Shown here: positions 1 through 8,366 of the stretch, piece by piece
Layout: each line of letters opens with the position of its first letter
Position numbering within the stretch: the first letter of the stretch is position 1
DNA from: an uncultured Actinoplanes sp.
GTDB lineage: Bacteria; Actinomycetota; Actinomycetes; Mycobacteriales; Micromonosporaceae
DNA length: 34,678 nt
NCBI GenBank assembly: GCA_934667465.1
Contig: CAKUMG010000001.1
Location: forward strand, 1-34,678
Direction: 5' to 3'
The notes under the pieces: generated by a model
What the model was told of the DNA's origin: nothing
What the model saw: the letters and a program-made list of their open reading frames with translations, nothing else
The model's database searches: none
Made by a program: the position numbers and the translations under genes

Positions 1-1223
1 AGCCAGAACGTCCGGTCGGTCACCACGTCGCAGTTCGTCAGTTCACCGGAGACCCGGTACCGCACGTCGGCATACGCCGGATGCCGGGTGATGTTGCCAC
101 CGAACAAACGACGCGTCCCGATCATCCGGGACTCCAGGAAATCGACGAGCTGGGCGCGGGTGAAACCGGCGTCCGGCAGCACGGTGATCAAGAACCCGAA
201 CCAGCTGGGGTCGCTGCCCGGCGTCGCGGCGGGCAGCAGCAGCCCCGGCACGTCCTGCAGGCCGTCGCGTAGCCGGCGCCAGTTGCGCCGCCGGGCGTCA
301 CCGAAGGCCGGTAGCTTGCGCAGCTGGCTGAGAGCCAGCGCACCCTGCAGGTCGGTCGCCTTCAGGTTGTACCCGACGTGGGAGAAGATGTACTTGTGGT
401 CGTAGCCCTCGGGCAGAGTGCCGAGCTGGAAGGCGAAACGTTTTCGGCAGGTGTTGTCGGTGCCGGGTTCGCACCAGCAGTCCCGGCCCCAGTCGCGGTA
501 CGACTCGACCTGCCGGGCCAGCTCCAGGCTGTCGGTCAGCACGCAGCCGCCTTCGCCCGTGGTGATGTGGTGGGCGGGGTAGAAACTCACCGTCGCCAGG
601 TCACCGAAAGTGCCGGTCATCCGGCCCCGATACGTGGAGCCGACCGCATCACAGTTGTCCTCGATCAGGAACAGGTCGTGGGCCGCCGCCAGCTCGGCCA
701 TCTCGGCGGCCGCGAACGGGTTGCCGAGCGCGTGCGCCAGCATGATCGCCCGGGTCCGCGGGCCGATGGCGCGTTCCACCAGCTCCACCGGAGCGTTGTA
801 GGTGCCCAGTTCGATGTCGACGAAGACCGGTGTCAGCCCGTTCTGCACGATGGGGTTGACGGTGGTCGGGAAGCCGGCCGCCGTGGTGATCACCTCGTCG
901 CCCGGCCGAAGCCGTACGTCCTCGAGTGCGGGTGAGGTCAGCGCCGAGAGTGCCAGCAGGTTGGCCGAAGATCCCGAGTTGACCAGGTGGGCCTTCCGAA
1001 CACCGAGGTGACGGGCAAACTTGCTCTCGAACTGCCGTGCGCTGGGTCCCGCGGCGATCCGCAGATCGAGCGCCGCCGCCGTCAGCGCGACCCGGTCGTC
1101 CTCATCCAGGACCGCGCCGGACGACAGGATCGGGGTCACACCGGGTACGAACGGCCGCGTCTCCTGCTCACGGTGGTACTTGCGGACCGCCTCGAGGATC
1201 AGCTCTCGCGTGTCGTCCGGCAT
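1..1223 (-). CDS. NDP-4-keto-6-deoxyhexose 3-dehydratase (E1/RfbH/SpnQ/UrdQ type), 3' end beyond window
   Basis: PLP- and [2Fe-2S]-dependent enzyme that removes the C-3 hydroxyl of an NDP-4-keto-6-deoxyhexose. I translated it by hand: ATG at 1223 with GGAGG upstream inside the end of the preceding gene. The fold is DegT/DnrJ/EryC1. The PLP lysine position holds His ([13 protein letters not shown]), the hallmark of E1-type dehydratases as opposed to aminotransferases. The cysteines fit the reported E1 cluster pattern C-X57-C-X1-C-X7-C exactly: Cys in EDNCDAVGS, then CWC and the Cys of DNTCRKRF. About 407 codons are present against about 435 in the family, so only the C-terminus is missing. It is last in a minus-strand unit 4 bp after the P450-like gene. 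With the 2,3-dehydratase at 23833 it points to a 2,3,6-trideoxy sugar. The family needs a reductase partner, which is not seen here. Confidence 0.93.
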   Translation of the reverse strand, partial: MPDDTRELILEAVRKYHREQETRPFVPGVTPILSSGAVLDEDDRVALTAAALDLRIAAGPSARQFESKFARHLGVRKAHLVNSGSSANLLALSALTSPALEDVRLRPGDEVITTAAGFPTTVNPIVQNGLTPVFVDIELGTYNAPVELVERAIGPRTRAIMLAHALGNPFAAAEMAELAAAHDLFLIEDNCDAVGSTYRGRMTGTFGDLATVSFYPAHHITTGEGGCVLTDSLELARQVESYRDWGRDCWCEPGTDNTCRKRFAFQLGTLPEGYDHKYIFSHVGYNLKATDLQGALALSQLRKLPAFGDARRRNWRRLRDGLQDVPGLLLPAATPGSDPSWFGFLITVLPDAGFTRAQLVDFLESRMIGTRRLFGGNITRHPAYADVRYRVSGELTNCDVVTDRTFW

Positions 1224-1226
1224 GCG

Positions 1227-2456
1227 TCAGTCCTCCGTCGAAGGGTTCGCGGTGACGGCCACCGGGATCCGGACATATGCGGCCGTGACCGGCGAACGCA
1301 GTCGCCGCAGCGGCGTCCCGTCCGGGCGCACCGAGCGCGGCGACGACATGACAGCGGCGACCGCCGCCGTCGCAACGGCCCGCGCGAACGGGGCGACGCA
1401 GCGGGTGTAGAGCCCGGCGTCGACGGCCAGCGCCGGCCGCACCCGGCCGTCGTCCGCCCCGACGCCCGGTTCCCGGTTAGCGGCCTCGGTCCAGAGGACG
1501 ACCTCGCTGCCCGCGGCGATCACCTGCCCGGCCACCGGCACGTCGGCTCCGGCGACACGGTGCTCCACCCGCACCGGCGGGTCGTCGCGCATCGTCTGCT
1601 CGACGAGCCCCGGTATCCGCCGCGGTTCCGCGCGGACACCGGCCTGGCGACCGGGGTCGCGCAGCAGGGTGAGCAGCACGTTCGCAGTCAGCTGGGCCGC
1701 CATCTCGACTCCGGCGACGCCGGTGAGCACGCGGGCCGGCACGGCCGCCGGTTCGCACCGCCGGCCGAGGATCTCGCACGCCTCATCGACTGCCGACCTC
1801 AACGCGAGCGCCACGGGCCGCTGCGGCGGACACAGCACCGCATCCATGGCCACCGCCGCGGCCGCGGAGACCTCGGCCAGCGCGGCCCGTTGCGGCGTAG
1901 GCATTTCGATCAGCTCGGCCAGCGCCTCCGTCGCGGCCGGGCGGGCGAAGTCGCGTACCAGGTCGAAACGCTCCGGCAGGCGGGCGAGCCCGGCGCGGCA
2001 CACCGCGGTCAGCCGGTCCGCGTGCCGTGCCGGCGGATCGGTACCGAACACGGGCTCCGTCCAGGCGGACAAGTCCCGGTAAGCAGCCGGTTCCAGGCAC
2101 AGGAAGGCCCGGTCGAGCGACAGCAGATGACTCAGCAACGGCTGCGCCAACTCGTACGCCGACCGGCCGCCCCGCGCGACGTCGGGATACCACAGACCCA
2201 GGCGGGGATCGGCGAGCAGCTCCGCGCACCGGTCGTAGGCGGTGACCACCCAGCATCCGGCAGGGCTGAGGTAGAGGTCGCCGTGCCGGCGGGCACGGCG
2301 CACCTGCTCCGTCCGATCACCGCCACGCAGCAGCAACGCCCAGGGGTCGCGCTCGGCACCCACAGCCCCCGCGATCCACTGCCGGCCGCGGGCCGCCAGC
2401 AGGTACTCCCCGATCTGCGCATCAGTCGGTTCCGCTCGCGCTGCCGCCAGCGTCAT
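1227..2456 (-). CDS. P450-like glycosyltransferase auxiliary protein (EryCII/DesVIII/DnrQ/AknT family)
   Basis: 409 residues with a cytochrome P450 fold, but of the non-catalytic family that binds and activates EryCIII/DesVII/DnrS-type glycosyltransferases. The N-terminus (IGEYLLAARGRQWIAGAVG, then DPWALLL) matches the family pattern. P450 signatures are degraded. The K-helix ExxR reads QTMR in VEQTMRDDPP, so the Glu is Gln. The I-helix segment VLTGVAGVEMAAQLT lacks the acid-Thr pair. The heme loop is reduced to DAGLYTRCVAPFAR, keeping a Cys but without the FxxGxHxCxG frame. ATG 2456 has GGAGGAG upstream. It lies between a sugar O-methyltransferase and a sugar 3-dehydratase, close to the divergent glycosyltransferase at 3924, its likely partner. 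A catalytic P450 is very unlikely. Confidence 0.88.
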   Translation of the reverse strand: MTLAAARAEPTDAQIGEYLLAARGRQWIAGAVGAERDPWALLLRGGDRTEQVRRARRHGDLYLSPAGCWVVTAYDRCAELLADPRLGLWYPDVARGGRSAYELAQPLLSHLLSLDRAFLCLEPAAYRDLSAWTEPVFGTDPPARHADRLTAVCRAGLARLPERFDLVRDFARPAATEALAELIEMPTPQRAALAEVSAAAAVAMDAVLCPPQRPVALALRSAVDEACEILGRRCEPAAVPARVLTGVAGVEMAAQLTANVLLTLLRDPGRQAGVRAEPRRIPGLVEQTMRDDPPVRVEHRVAGADVPVAGQVIAAGSEVVLWTEAANREPGVGADDGRVRPALAVDAGLYTRCVAPFARAVATAAVAAVMSSPRSVRPDGTPLRRLRSPVTAAYVRIPVAVTANPSTED

Positions 2457-2517
2457 CTCTTCTCCTCCGATGTCGCCATGCCCACCCGGACGGGGTGAGC
2501 TGCTGGTGCGCGCCGGA

Positions 2518-3678
2518 TCACTCCGCCCGCGCGGGGTGCCAGTACGGAAGGCTGCCCTCCTCGTTGCGACCCTTCGTCACCACGGCCAGGTTGTGGTGGA
2601 AGTGCACCCCGCTGATCCAGGTATCGGTGTCGGCCGGCGGCCGGCCGCTCGACGGGCCGACCTCCTCGTGATTGAGCCCGTCGACGAGCAGCTTGAGGAA
2701 ACCCATGCTGGTCCGGGCGCTCGTGAGGTTCGTGCTGCTGCCGCCGAACCGCGGCCAGTACGACGTCTGCAGGTCCTCGACCACGTAGTGGCCGCCGGGA
2801 CGCAGCAGCGGGAACAGCGTCCGGAAGGTGGCGATCACATCGTCGCTGCGGTGGCTTCCGTCGTCGATGACCACGTCGGGGGCACCGGTTTCACGGACCA
2901 CCGAATGCAGGAAGTCCGCGTCCGCCTGATCGCCGCACCGGGTCCGGATACGCTGCCCGGGCACCGTGACCTTGCTCTCGATGTCCACGCCGCAGACCAG
3001 CCCCCGGGGGAAGTACCGGCTCCAGGCGCGCAGCGAACCGCCACCGACCTCCGGCACCTCGAACCCGCCGATGCCGATCTCCAGCAGGACGATCGGGCTG
3101 TCACGCAGACCGCCGAGGTAGCGGTCGTAGTGCTCGGGATAGAAATGCAGGCCCCACTTGTCCGAGCCGCGGCGCAGCATGAGCTCGGCGAGCCCGGGGC
3201 GCCGTGGCGCCGAGCCGCTCAGCAGGCACTGCACCACCGGCGCGGTGTGCGGCACCTCCGACCAGGAGCTGATCGGTGTCTGATCTTGCCAGATCAGGCG
3301 ACGCGTGGGGTTGTGCCGCACCGCGTCCGGGCCGTACACACCCCGCGCCAGGTCGGTGAGATCTTGTTCGACGATCACCTGGGGATCGGGCTGTGTCCGG
3401 CCCAAGTTCCCAGAGCCGTCCGGGCCGCAGCTGATCGTCCTGCTCACGACCGAGCGGTCGAAGGCGAGGTCGAACCGGACGGTGACGGGATCGCGCCCGA
3501 TCAGGTCGCGCTCGTCGATCCGCTCCGACAGCTCACGCACGAGCACCGACGCCACCCGCCCGGGGCCGAGGCGCCGCACCACGGCGGTCATAGCCGGCCC
3601 GGCGGACCCGGCCGCGTCGATCAGGCACCGCAGGTCATCCCAGTCCAGGCCGTCCTGCGCCGGATCGCCTCGGTCCAC
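2518..3678 (-). CDS. MycE-type sugar O-methyltransferase
   Basis: About 386 residues, close to MycE (about 399), the SAM- and metal-dependent 2''-O-methyltransferase of mycinamicin. The N-terminal third is the auxiliary domain (DDLRCLIDAAG through VRELSER). The catalytic domain begins near RRGSDKWGLHFYPEHYDRYL and carries the SAM motif VLLEIGIGGFEVPEVGGGSLRAW, the acidic VCGVDIESK, the DVVIDDGSH metal/catalytic motif and GGHYVVEDLQTSYWPRFGG. I place the start at GTG 3678, with GGGGAGG 8 nt upstream. The longer frame open to 3837 would run through the divergent promoter region and has no family-like sequence. It probably methylates a hydroxyl of a cluster-encoded deoxysugar after transfer. It is first in the minus-strand unit leading to 1. 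Confidence 0.88.
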   Translation of the reverse strand: MDRGDPAQDGLDWDDLRCLIDAAGSAGPAMTAVVRRLGPGRVASVLVRELSERIDERDLIGRDPVTVRFDLAFDRSVVSRTISCGPDGSGNLGRTQPDPQVIVEQDLTDLARGVYGPDAVRHNPTRRLIWQDQTPISSWSEVPHTAPVVQCLLSGSAPRRPGLAELMLRRGSDKWGLHFYPEHYDRYLGGLRDSPIVLLEIGIGGFEVPEVGGGSLRAWSRYFPRGLVCGVDIESKVTVPGQRIRTRCGDQADADFLHSVVRETGAPDVVIDDGSHRSDDVIATFRTLFPLLRPGGHYVVEDLQTSYWPRFGGSSTNLTSARTSMGFLKLLVDGLNHEEVGPSSGRPPADTDTWISGVHFHHNLAVVTKGRNEEGSLPYWHPARAE

Positions 3679-3740
3679 GTGCCGCACCTCCCCGCCGATC
3701 GCCGATGACCACAAGCTAGTCAGCGGTGCCCGCGCCTGAG

Positions 3741-3769
3741 TCGCGGCTCGGTCGAGAATCGCTGGAAGC
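3741..3769 (+). promoter_or_regulatory. Three phased SARP-box-like heptamers
   Basis: TCGCGGC at 3741, TCGAGAA at 3752 and TGGAAGC at 3763 have exact 11-bp starts, in the divergent gap between the O-methyltransferase and the glycosyltransferase. SARP activators bind such heptamers one helical turn apart. I see no clear -10 box 8 bp downstream of this triplet, so which divergent gene it serves is open. Confidence 0.55.
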
Positions 3770-3812
3770 CCGGCATCGGACCGGCCTGCGTCGCGGACAG
3801 GCCCAGCGATCC

Positions 3813-3844
3813 TCGACCGGGTCTTGACCCGGCCCACCTAGCGT
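3813..3844 (+). promoter_or_regulatory. SARP-type promoter of the glycosyltransferase unit
   Basis: TCGACCG (3813-3819) and TTGACCC (3824-3830) are an 11-bp-phased direct repeat. Exactly 8 bp later comes TAGCGT (3839-3844), fitting the actinobacterial TANNNT -10 box. Repeats one turn apart with the last one 8 bp from the -10 is the textbook SARP promoter arrangement. Transcription would start near 3851, about 73 nt before the GTG of the glycosyltransferase. Confidence 0.6.
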
Positions 3845-3923
3845 CACGGGCGGGCCCCCACCCGGGAGCCGCCGGCCACCGGTGGACCGGGCGGGGCGAA
3901 CGGCCCCGGCGAACGGAGCAGAC

Positions 3924-5159
3924 GTGCGGGTTCTCTTCACGACGGTGGCGCAGTCGACTCATCTCTACAACATGGTGCCGCTGGCCTGGGCGATGCACAC
4001 GGCGGGTCACGAGGTACGGATCATGAGCAGCGACCAGCTCGCCGACCGCATCGAGGCGACCGGTCTCATCGCCCTTCCGGTGCCGGCGCCGCTGCCACCG
4101 CCGCGCCGGCTGACCTCCGACGACTTCATCTACGGTGAGCCCCGCCCGCCCGTCCTGGACTGGGAGTACATGCTCGGCAAGTTCGCGGTCTTCAGCGGCC
4201 TGATGTTCCCCTACTACGAGCCGCACCCGCTGCGCGAGCAGATCGTGCGTTTCGCCCGCACCTGGCGCCCCGACCTCGTGGTCTGGGACATGTTCAGTTT
4301 CAGCGGGGCGGCGGCAGCCGTGGCAAGCGGCGCCGCGCACGTCCGGATGCTGGTCGGCCTGGACTTCATGGGCCAGATGCGCGCCATGTTCCTGGACCGA
4401 CTGCGCCGGCAGCCCGAGGAGCTGCGCGACGACCCGCTGGCCGAGCTGCTGACCACCCCGATCCCCGGCACCGATCTGGCGTTCGACGAGGAACTCGTGG
4501 TCGGCCAGTACACTATTGACCCATTGCCGAGCGCTCTGCGGTTGCCGGTGGACCTCGAGTACCTGCCCCTGCGGTACGTGCCCTACCACGGTCCGGCCCC
4601 CTGCCCGTCGTGGGTGCACGAACCGCCGCGCCGGCCACGGGTGTGCCTCACTCTCGGCCTGACTGCCCGGGAGGGCTGGGACGTCGGCGAACTCTCCGTC
4701 GAAGAGATGTTCGACGCCGTGGCCGATCTGGACGTCGAGGTCGTCGCCACGTTCAACGCCGAGCAAGCCCGGTCGGCCCGGCCGGTCCCCGCGAACGTGC
4801 GGCTGGTCGACTTCGTACCGTTGCAGGCGCTGCTGCCGTCCTGTTCGGCACTCATTCACCACGGTGGTACGGGTTCCTTCGGCACGGCGCTGGTGCACGG
4901 CGTCCCGCAGCTGATCGTCCCGCACGGCTACTGGGACACCACCCCGAAGGCGAACTTCCTCGCCGAACGCGGTGCAGGCCTGCACCTGCCGGTCGACGAG
5001 TTCTCCGCCGACGCCATGCGCGAAGCCCTCACCCACCTCGTCAAGGATTCATCCTTCCGCACCGGCGCCGCCGCGGTCCAGGCGGAGAATCAGGCCCGGC
5101 CGAGCCCCAATGATCTGGTACCGGCCCTGGAGAAGATCGCCGCCGAGCGCCGGCGCTGA
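3924..5159 (+). CDS. Glycosyltransferase 1 (GT1 family, EryCIII/DnrS/AknS type)
   Basis: About 411 residues. GT-B enzyme transferring an NDP-deoxysugar to an aglycone. The N-terminal acceptor domain opens VRVLFTTVAQSTHLYNMVPLAWAM. The C-terminal nucleotide-sugar domain has the PRVCLTLG linker and the family motif SALIHHGGTGSFGTALVHGVPQLIVP, with HHGG at the diphosphate site. I choose GTG 3924 because GGAG lies 5 nt upstream and homologues begin at this hydrophobic strand. The frame is open to ATG 3882, which would add 14 residues unlike the family. Glycosyltransferases of this class usually need a P450-like partner, encoded at 1227-2456. It is followed after 11 bp by the M20 hydrolase in the same unit, under a SARP-type promoter. 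Confidence 0.92.
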   Translation: MRVLFTTVAQSTHLYNMVPLAWAMHTAGHEVRIMSSDQLADRIEATGLIALPVPAPLPPPRRLTSDDFIYGEPRPPVLDWEYMLGKFAVFSGLMFPYYEPHPLREQIVRFARTWRPDLVVWDMFSFSGAAAAVASGAAHVRMLVGLDFMGQMRAMFLDRLRRQPEELRDDPLAELLTTPIPGTDLAFDEELVVGQYTIDPLPSALRLPVDLEYLPLRYVPYHGPAPCPSWVHEPPRRPRVCLTLGLTAREGWDVGELSVEEMFDAVADLDVEVVATFNAEQARSARPVPANVRLVDFVPLQALLPSCSALIHHGGTGSFGTALVHGVPQLIVPHGYWDTTPKANFLAERGAGLHLPVDEFSADAMREALTHLVKDSSFRTGAAAVQAENQARPSPNDLVPALEKIAAERRR

Positions 5160-5170
5160 GAGGAGCAGCC

Positions 5171-6616
5171 GTGAACGACGTCCCGCACGATCCCAGTGAC
5201 TTCGACGTGCTGTCGCTGGCCCGGTCGATGATCCGGTACGACACATCGCATGACGGCGAGGGGGCCGACACCGCCCCGTTGGCGGGTTTGCTGGCCTCGG
5301 TATGGGAACACGCCGGCATACCGACCGAGATGATCGCTACGCCGAAGCCGGGCAACGTCCACTTCCTCGCCCGGATCCGGGGCGCCGGGACCGCGCCGCC
5401 GCTGCTGGTGCTGGCGCACTCCGACGTCGTCGCGGTGCACCGGGAACGCTGGCGCACCGAGCCCTTCGGTGCAGCGGTGCGCGACGGGTTCCTGTACGGC
5501 CGCGGCAGCCTGGACATGAAGGGCGCCGGCGCCGCGTTCATGAACGCACTGCTGCGCCACGTGACTGAGGGCACCGTCTTTGACCGGGACATCATCTACC
5601 TCGCCGACTGCGACGAGGAGGGCGGCTGGTACGGCACACCGTGGCTGGCCGATAACCACTGGGAGAAGGTGGCCGCCGGCGCCGTGGTGACCGAAGGCGG
5701 GTGGACCATCGCCCAGCCCGACGGCCGGAACCCCATGCTCTCCTCGATGTCCTGCCTGGACCGCGCGTTCGGCGCGGTACGGCTGACCACCGAGCACGTC
5801 GCCACCCACTCGTCACGGCCTCAGCCGGGCGGCGCGATCACCCGGCTGGCCGGGGTCGTGGAACGGGTCGGCCGCTGGCTGCCCGCCGTCACCCTGACCG
5901 ACCTGAACCGCCGGTACTTCACGGCCCTGGCCGGCGCGACGTCTGACGAGCGGCTGGCCGAGGCGATCGCGTCGCTGCTGGTCGCCGACACACCCCGATC
6001 GCTCACGGCGGCCGCCGACGCGGTGGTCAAGCACAGCTCCTACCCGTGGCTGCACAACGCCATGCTGCGCGCGACGGTCGCGTTCGTGGCGCAGGACGGC
6101 GGCCGCCGGGCCAACGTCATCCCGGCCCGGGCATCGGTGCTTCTGCAGCTGCGCTTCGTACCGGGCGGACAGGCACCCCGCGAACTACTCGACGAACTGC
6201 GGGCGGTGGTCGGTGACGAAGCCACGATGGCACCCGTCGGCCCGCCGTACGAGACGCCGGAACAGACCGTGTCCCGCTGGGAGCGCGACTGGTCGCAGGC
6301 GCCCGCTTCTACCGAAACCGATGTCTTCGCCGCCTGGCAGGACGCGGCGCGGCGAACCTTCCCTGGCGTCCCCGCGGTGCCGGCCATGTTCGAGGCCGGA
6401 ACGAGTGGGAAACCGTGGCGCGACCGCGGCATACCGGTGTACGGCGTCTACCCCTACCTGGTCGACCACGAGACCATGGTCCGGATGCACGGCGACGACG
6501 AAAGGGTACGCGTCGACGAGCTGCGCCGGGGAGCCGAGCTGCTGTACCGGATGTTCGCCCGCTTCAGTCTCGTGCCGGGGACGGTCCCGGGTCCAGCGCG
6601 CCCAATAGCTCGATGA
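5171..6616 (+). CDS. M20 family metallopeptidase/amidohydrolase
   Basis: 481 residues. Di-zinc hydrolase of the M20 (ArgE/DapE/CPG2) family, cleaving peptide or N-acyl amide bonds. The metal ligands and catalytic residues are all present: H83 and D85 in VLAHSDVV, D115 in GRGSLDMKG, E149-E150 in CDEEGG, a TEGG segment, and a C-terminal His near residue 440 in VRMHGDDERV. The middle insert should be the lid/dimerisation domain. GTG 5171 has GAGGAG upstream. It is cotranscribed with the glycosyltransferase. M20 enzymes are not standard parts of aromatic polyketide clusters, so its substrate is unknown. Removing an N-acyl or aminoacyl group from a sugar, starter unit or masked product is a possibility, not shown. 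Its 3' end overlaps the convergent small gene by 53 bp. Confidence 0.88.
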   Translation: MNDVPHDPSDFDVLSLARSMIRYDTSHDGEGADTAPLAGLLASVWEHAGIPTEMIATPKPGNVHFLARIRGAGTAPPLLVLAHSDVVAVHRERWRTEPFGAAVRDGFLYGRGSLDMKGAGAAFMNALLRHVTEGTVFDRDIIYLADCDEEGGWYGTPWLADNHWEKVAAGAVVTEGGWTIAQPDGRNPMLSSMSCLDRAFGAVRLTTEHVATHSSRPQPGGAITRLAGVVERVGRWLPAVTLTDLNRRYFTALAGATSDERLAEAIASLLVADTPRSLTAAADAVVKHSSYPWLHNAMLRATVAFVAQDGGRRANVIPARASVLLQLRFVPGGQAPRELLDELRAVVGDEATMAPVGPPYETPEQTVSRWERDWSQAPASTETDVFAAWQDAARRTFPGVPAVPAMFEAGTSGKPWRDRGIPVYGVYPYLVDHETMVRMHGDDERVRVDELRRGAELLYRMFARFSLVPGTVPGPARPIAR

Positions 6617-6908
6617 CTTCAGAGGCGGCGGCGACCTCGGTGAGGATGGCACGGGCGTCGACGTCGATGGGATGAGTGGAGCTCAGGAACCTGCGGGACG
6701 TCTCCGCGAAGTCGTCGCTCTCCTGCACCATCAGCAGGCAGGGCCCACCGGGGTTGGCGGCGTCGAGAAAGATCCGTTCCCGCCGGATGCCCATGCGCTC
6801 GCAGGCGTCCTGCAGTTCCGCACGCCGCAGGCCGAGGTCGTGGAACAGGGTACGGGCCCGGTCGACGGTGCCGGGCCGGAGGATGACGCGGATGCAGCGG
6901 ACGGCCAT
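6564..6908 (-). CDS. Small DUF6176-like / ABM-like protein
   Basis: 114 residues, tentatively a dimeric ferredoxin-like alpha/beta protein resembling DUF6176. Visible features are an N-terminal beta strand (VRCIRVILRPG), a helix (TVDRARTLFHDLG), GIRRERIFLDA, a hydrophobic strand CLLMVQES and a C-terminal helix-rich tail. No catalytic signature is evident. ATG 6908 has GAGGAG upstream. It lies 50 bp downstream of the P450 (6959-8197) on the same strand and is presumably cotranscribed with it. A role in polyketide oxidation or cyclisation is a guess from its company. Its 3' end overlaps the convergent M20 gene by 53 bp, so the two transcripts are antisense there. Confidence 0.75.
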   Translation of the reverse strand: MAVRCIRVILRPGTVDRARTLFHDLGLRRAELQDACERMGIRRERIFLDAANPGGPCLLMVQESDDFAETSRRFLSSTHPIDVDARAILTEVAAASEVIELLGALDPGPSPARD

Positions 6909-6958
6909 GGAGAAGGCTCCTCACTCCTGGGTCGGACAAAGGGCCGGGTGGTAGTGCC

Positions 6959-8197
6959 TCACCAGGTCACGTCCAGCCGGTGGATGATGCGGTGCATCCC
7001 TGGGACGAAGACGGGCCCGGCACCGGCCGGACGCAGGCCGGGCAGTCGGTTGATCAGCCCGACGACCGTGTACTGCAGCAACTGGCGGGCGAGATAGCTG
7101 CCCACGCAGGAGCGCGGACCATGGCCGTACGACATATGCCGCCCGGGCCGGCGGGTGAGGTCGAGATCGTCCGGACGGTCGAAGACCGTCTCGTCCCGGT
7201 TGGCCGAGGCGAACAACACCAGGACGCGTGCCCCGGACGGAAGGTCCTTGCCGCCCAGCCGGACCGCACGGGTGGTCTGCCGGAACAGTCCCTGCAGCGG
7301 CATGTCGTAGCGGGTCAGTTCCTCCACGGCCCCGTACGCCAGATCCGGCCGGCTGCGCAGCAGGTCCAGCTGATCGGGGTGGCTCAGCAGCTGCCAGATC
7401 GCCGTACCGATCATGGCGGTCGTGGTGTTCTGGCCGGCGCCGATCAACCCCGTCAGTGACTCGACGACGGTGCGCCGGGCAGCCGCCGGAAGCGACCCGT
7501 CCGCCGGGCGCACGGTCGCCACGATGGCACTGATCAGGTCGTCCCGTGGTTCCTCGTGGCGTTGCTGGGCGTACCGGTCGAGCAGCCGCTGATAGGTCGC
7601 CACCCGGCGCGCTGCCGCCAGTTGCTCCCCGAGATCGAGACTGTCGGAGCCGGACATCAGGTACGTCAGTGAATAGCTACCGTCGACCACTATGGAAACG
7701 TCGTCCGGATCGAGACCGAGGGTCCTGGCCTTGCCGTGCACCGGCAGGGCGCGGGCCAGCCCGCTCATCAGATCACCGGGCCCCGCAGCGGCGAAGCGGC
7801 CGATCAGGTCCTCCACCACCGAGCGCAGATGCTCGGTCTGCCGGTCGACTTCGGCGCGGGAGAAGGCCAGCCGGGTCGCCACGGCGGCACGCCGGCGCGC
7901 CTCGTCCCCCGGATCGCCGTGGCCGGCGGGCAGCACCGGAGCTGCGGCGTCGATCTCGGCGCGGACCTCCGGCCGAAGCTGCTCCAACGGGCGTAGTACG
8001 GCGGCGAGCGAGTACGTGGCCGGGTCGGCCAGGACGGCACGCGCATCGCGGAAGGTGGTGACGACGTACGTGTTGAGCGCGGGTGCGAAGAACACCGGCT
8101 CCTCCCGACGAGCACGGGCATAGAACGGGTAGGGGTCCGCGCTGAGCTCGTTCGGCCGGTAGCCGTCGCCGACGGAGCCGAGGGCAGATACGGTCAC
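6959..8197 (-). CDS. Cytochrome P450 (paralogue 1)
   Basis: 412 residues. Heme monooxygenase-type P450, bacterial soluble class, probably oxidising the polyketide or the sugar. The heme loop is YGHGPRSCVG with Cys about 364. ExxR is in VEELTRYDMP. The I-helix reads GLIGAGQNTTTAMIG: the acid normally before the conserved Thr is Asn. GTG 8197 has AAGGAGG 6 nt upstream. It is clearly a paralogue of the P450 at 19230: same length, same YDMPLQGLFRQTT/FDMPLRGLMRRTT segment, same heme-loop wording and the same C-terminal V-T-W. It leads a unit with the DUF6176-like gene. Redox partners are not in the window. Confidence 0.93.
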   Translation of the reverse strand: MTVSALGSVGDGYRPNELSADPYPFYARARREEPVFFAPALNTYVVTTFRDARAVLADPATYSLAAVLRPLEQLRPEVRAEIDAAAPVLPAGHGDPGDEARRRAAVATRLAFSRAEVDRQTEHLRSVVEDLIGRFAAAGPGDLMSGLARALPVHGKARTLGLDPDDVSIVVDGSYSLTYLMSGSDSLDLGEQLAAARRVATYQRLLDRYAQQRHEEPRDDLISAIVATVRPADGSLPAAARRTVVESLTGLIGAGQNTTTAMIGTAIWQLLSHPDQLDLLRSRPDLAYGAVEELTRYDMPLQGLFRQTTRAVRLGGKDLPSGARVLVLFASANRDETVFDRPDDLDLTRRPGRHMSYGHGPRSCVGSYLARQLLQYTVVGLINRLPGLRPAGAGPVFVPGMHRIIHRLDVTW

Positions 8198-8271
8198 GGG
8201 CGTCCTCCTTCGGTCTGTGCCGTACGGACGGCGGTACGTTCCGCAGGCCCGGCCAGTCTCACCGGGCCCGG

Positions 8272-8300
8272 TCGCGGCGGCCTGGACAACCGGTGGAGCG
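8272..8300 (+). promoter_or_regulatory. Three phased SARP-box-like heptamers before the deacetylase
   Basis: TCGCGGC (8272), TGGACAA (8283) and TGGAGCG (8294) have 11-bp starts, in the divergent gap between the P450 and the deacetylase. The pattern resembles the triplet at 3741. No convincing -10 box follows at 8 bp. Confidence 0.45.
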
Positions 8301-8311
8301 TCGGCTCCACC
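8292..8311. promoter_or_regulatory. Perfect 8-bp inverted repeat
   Basis: GGTGGAGC-GTCG-GCTCCACC, perfect arms with a 4-nt centre, in the divergent P450/deacetylase gap, overlapping the last SARP-like heptamer. It could be an operator or an RNA hairpin in the deacetylase leader. Confidence 0.45.
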
Positions 8312-8366
8312 CGGCCTCCAGGCGGCTGCCGCAGACTGACTGCCACACCGTCGGTGAGGAGCCGGT

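Noticed and set aside
1..1223. Sugar aminotransferase reading of the edge gene
   Set aside because: The PLP lysine is replaced by His and the iron-sulphur cysteines are present, so it is a dehydratase.
987..2498. 503-codon plus-strand open frame
   Set aside because: Antisense to the P450-like and 3-dehydratase genes, Arg/Gly/His-rich, no family pattern; a shadow of high GC content.
2470..3708. 412-codon plus-strand open frame
   Set aside because: Exact antisense of the MycE-like gene, whose motifs are unmistakable.
3720..5036. 438-codon minus-strand open frame
   Set aside because: Antisense to glycosyltransferase 1, no recognisable domain.
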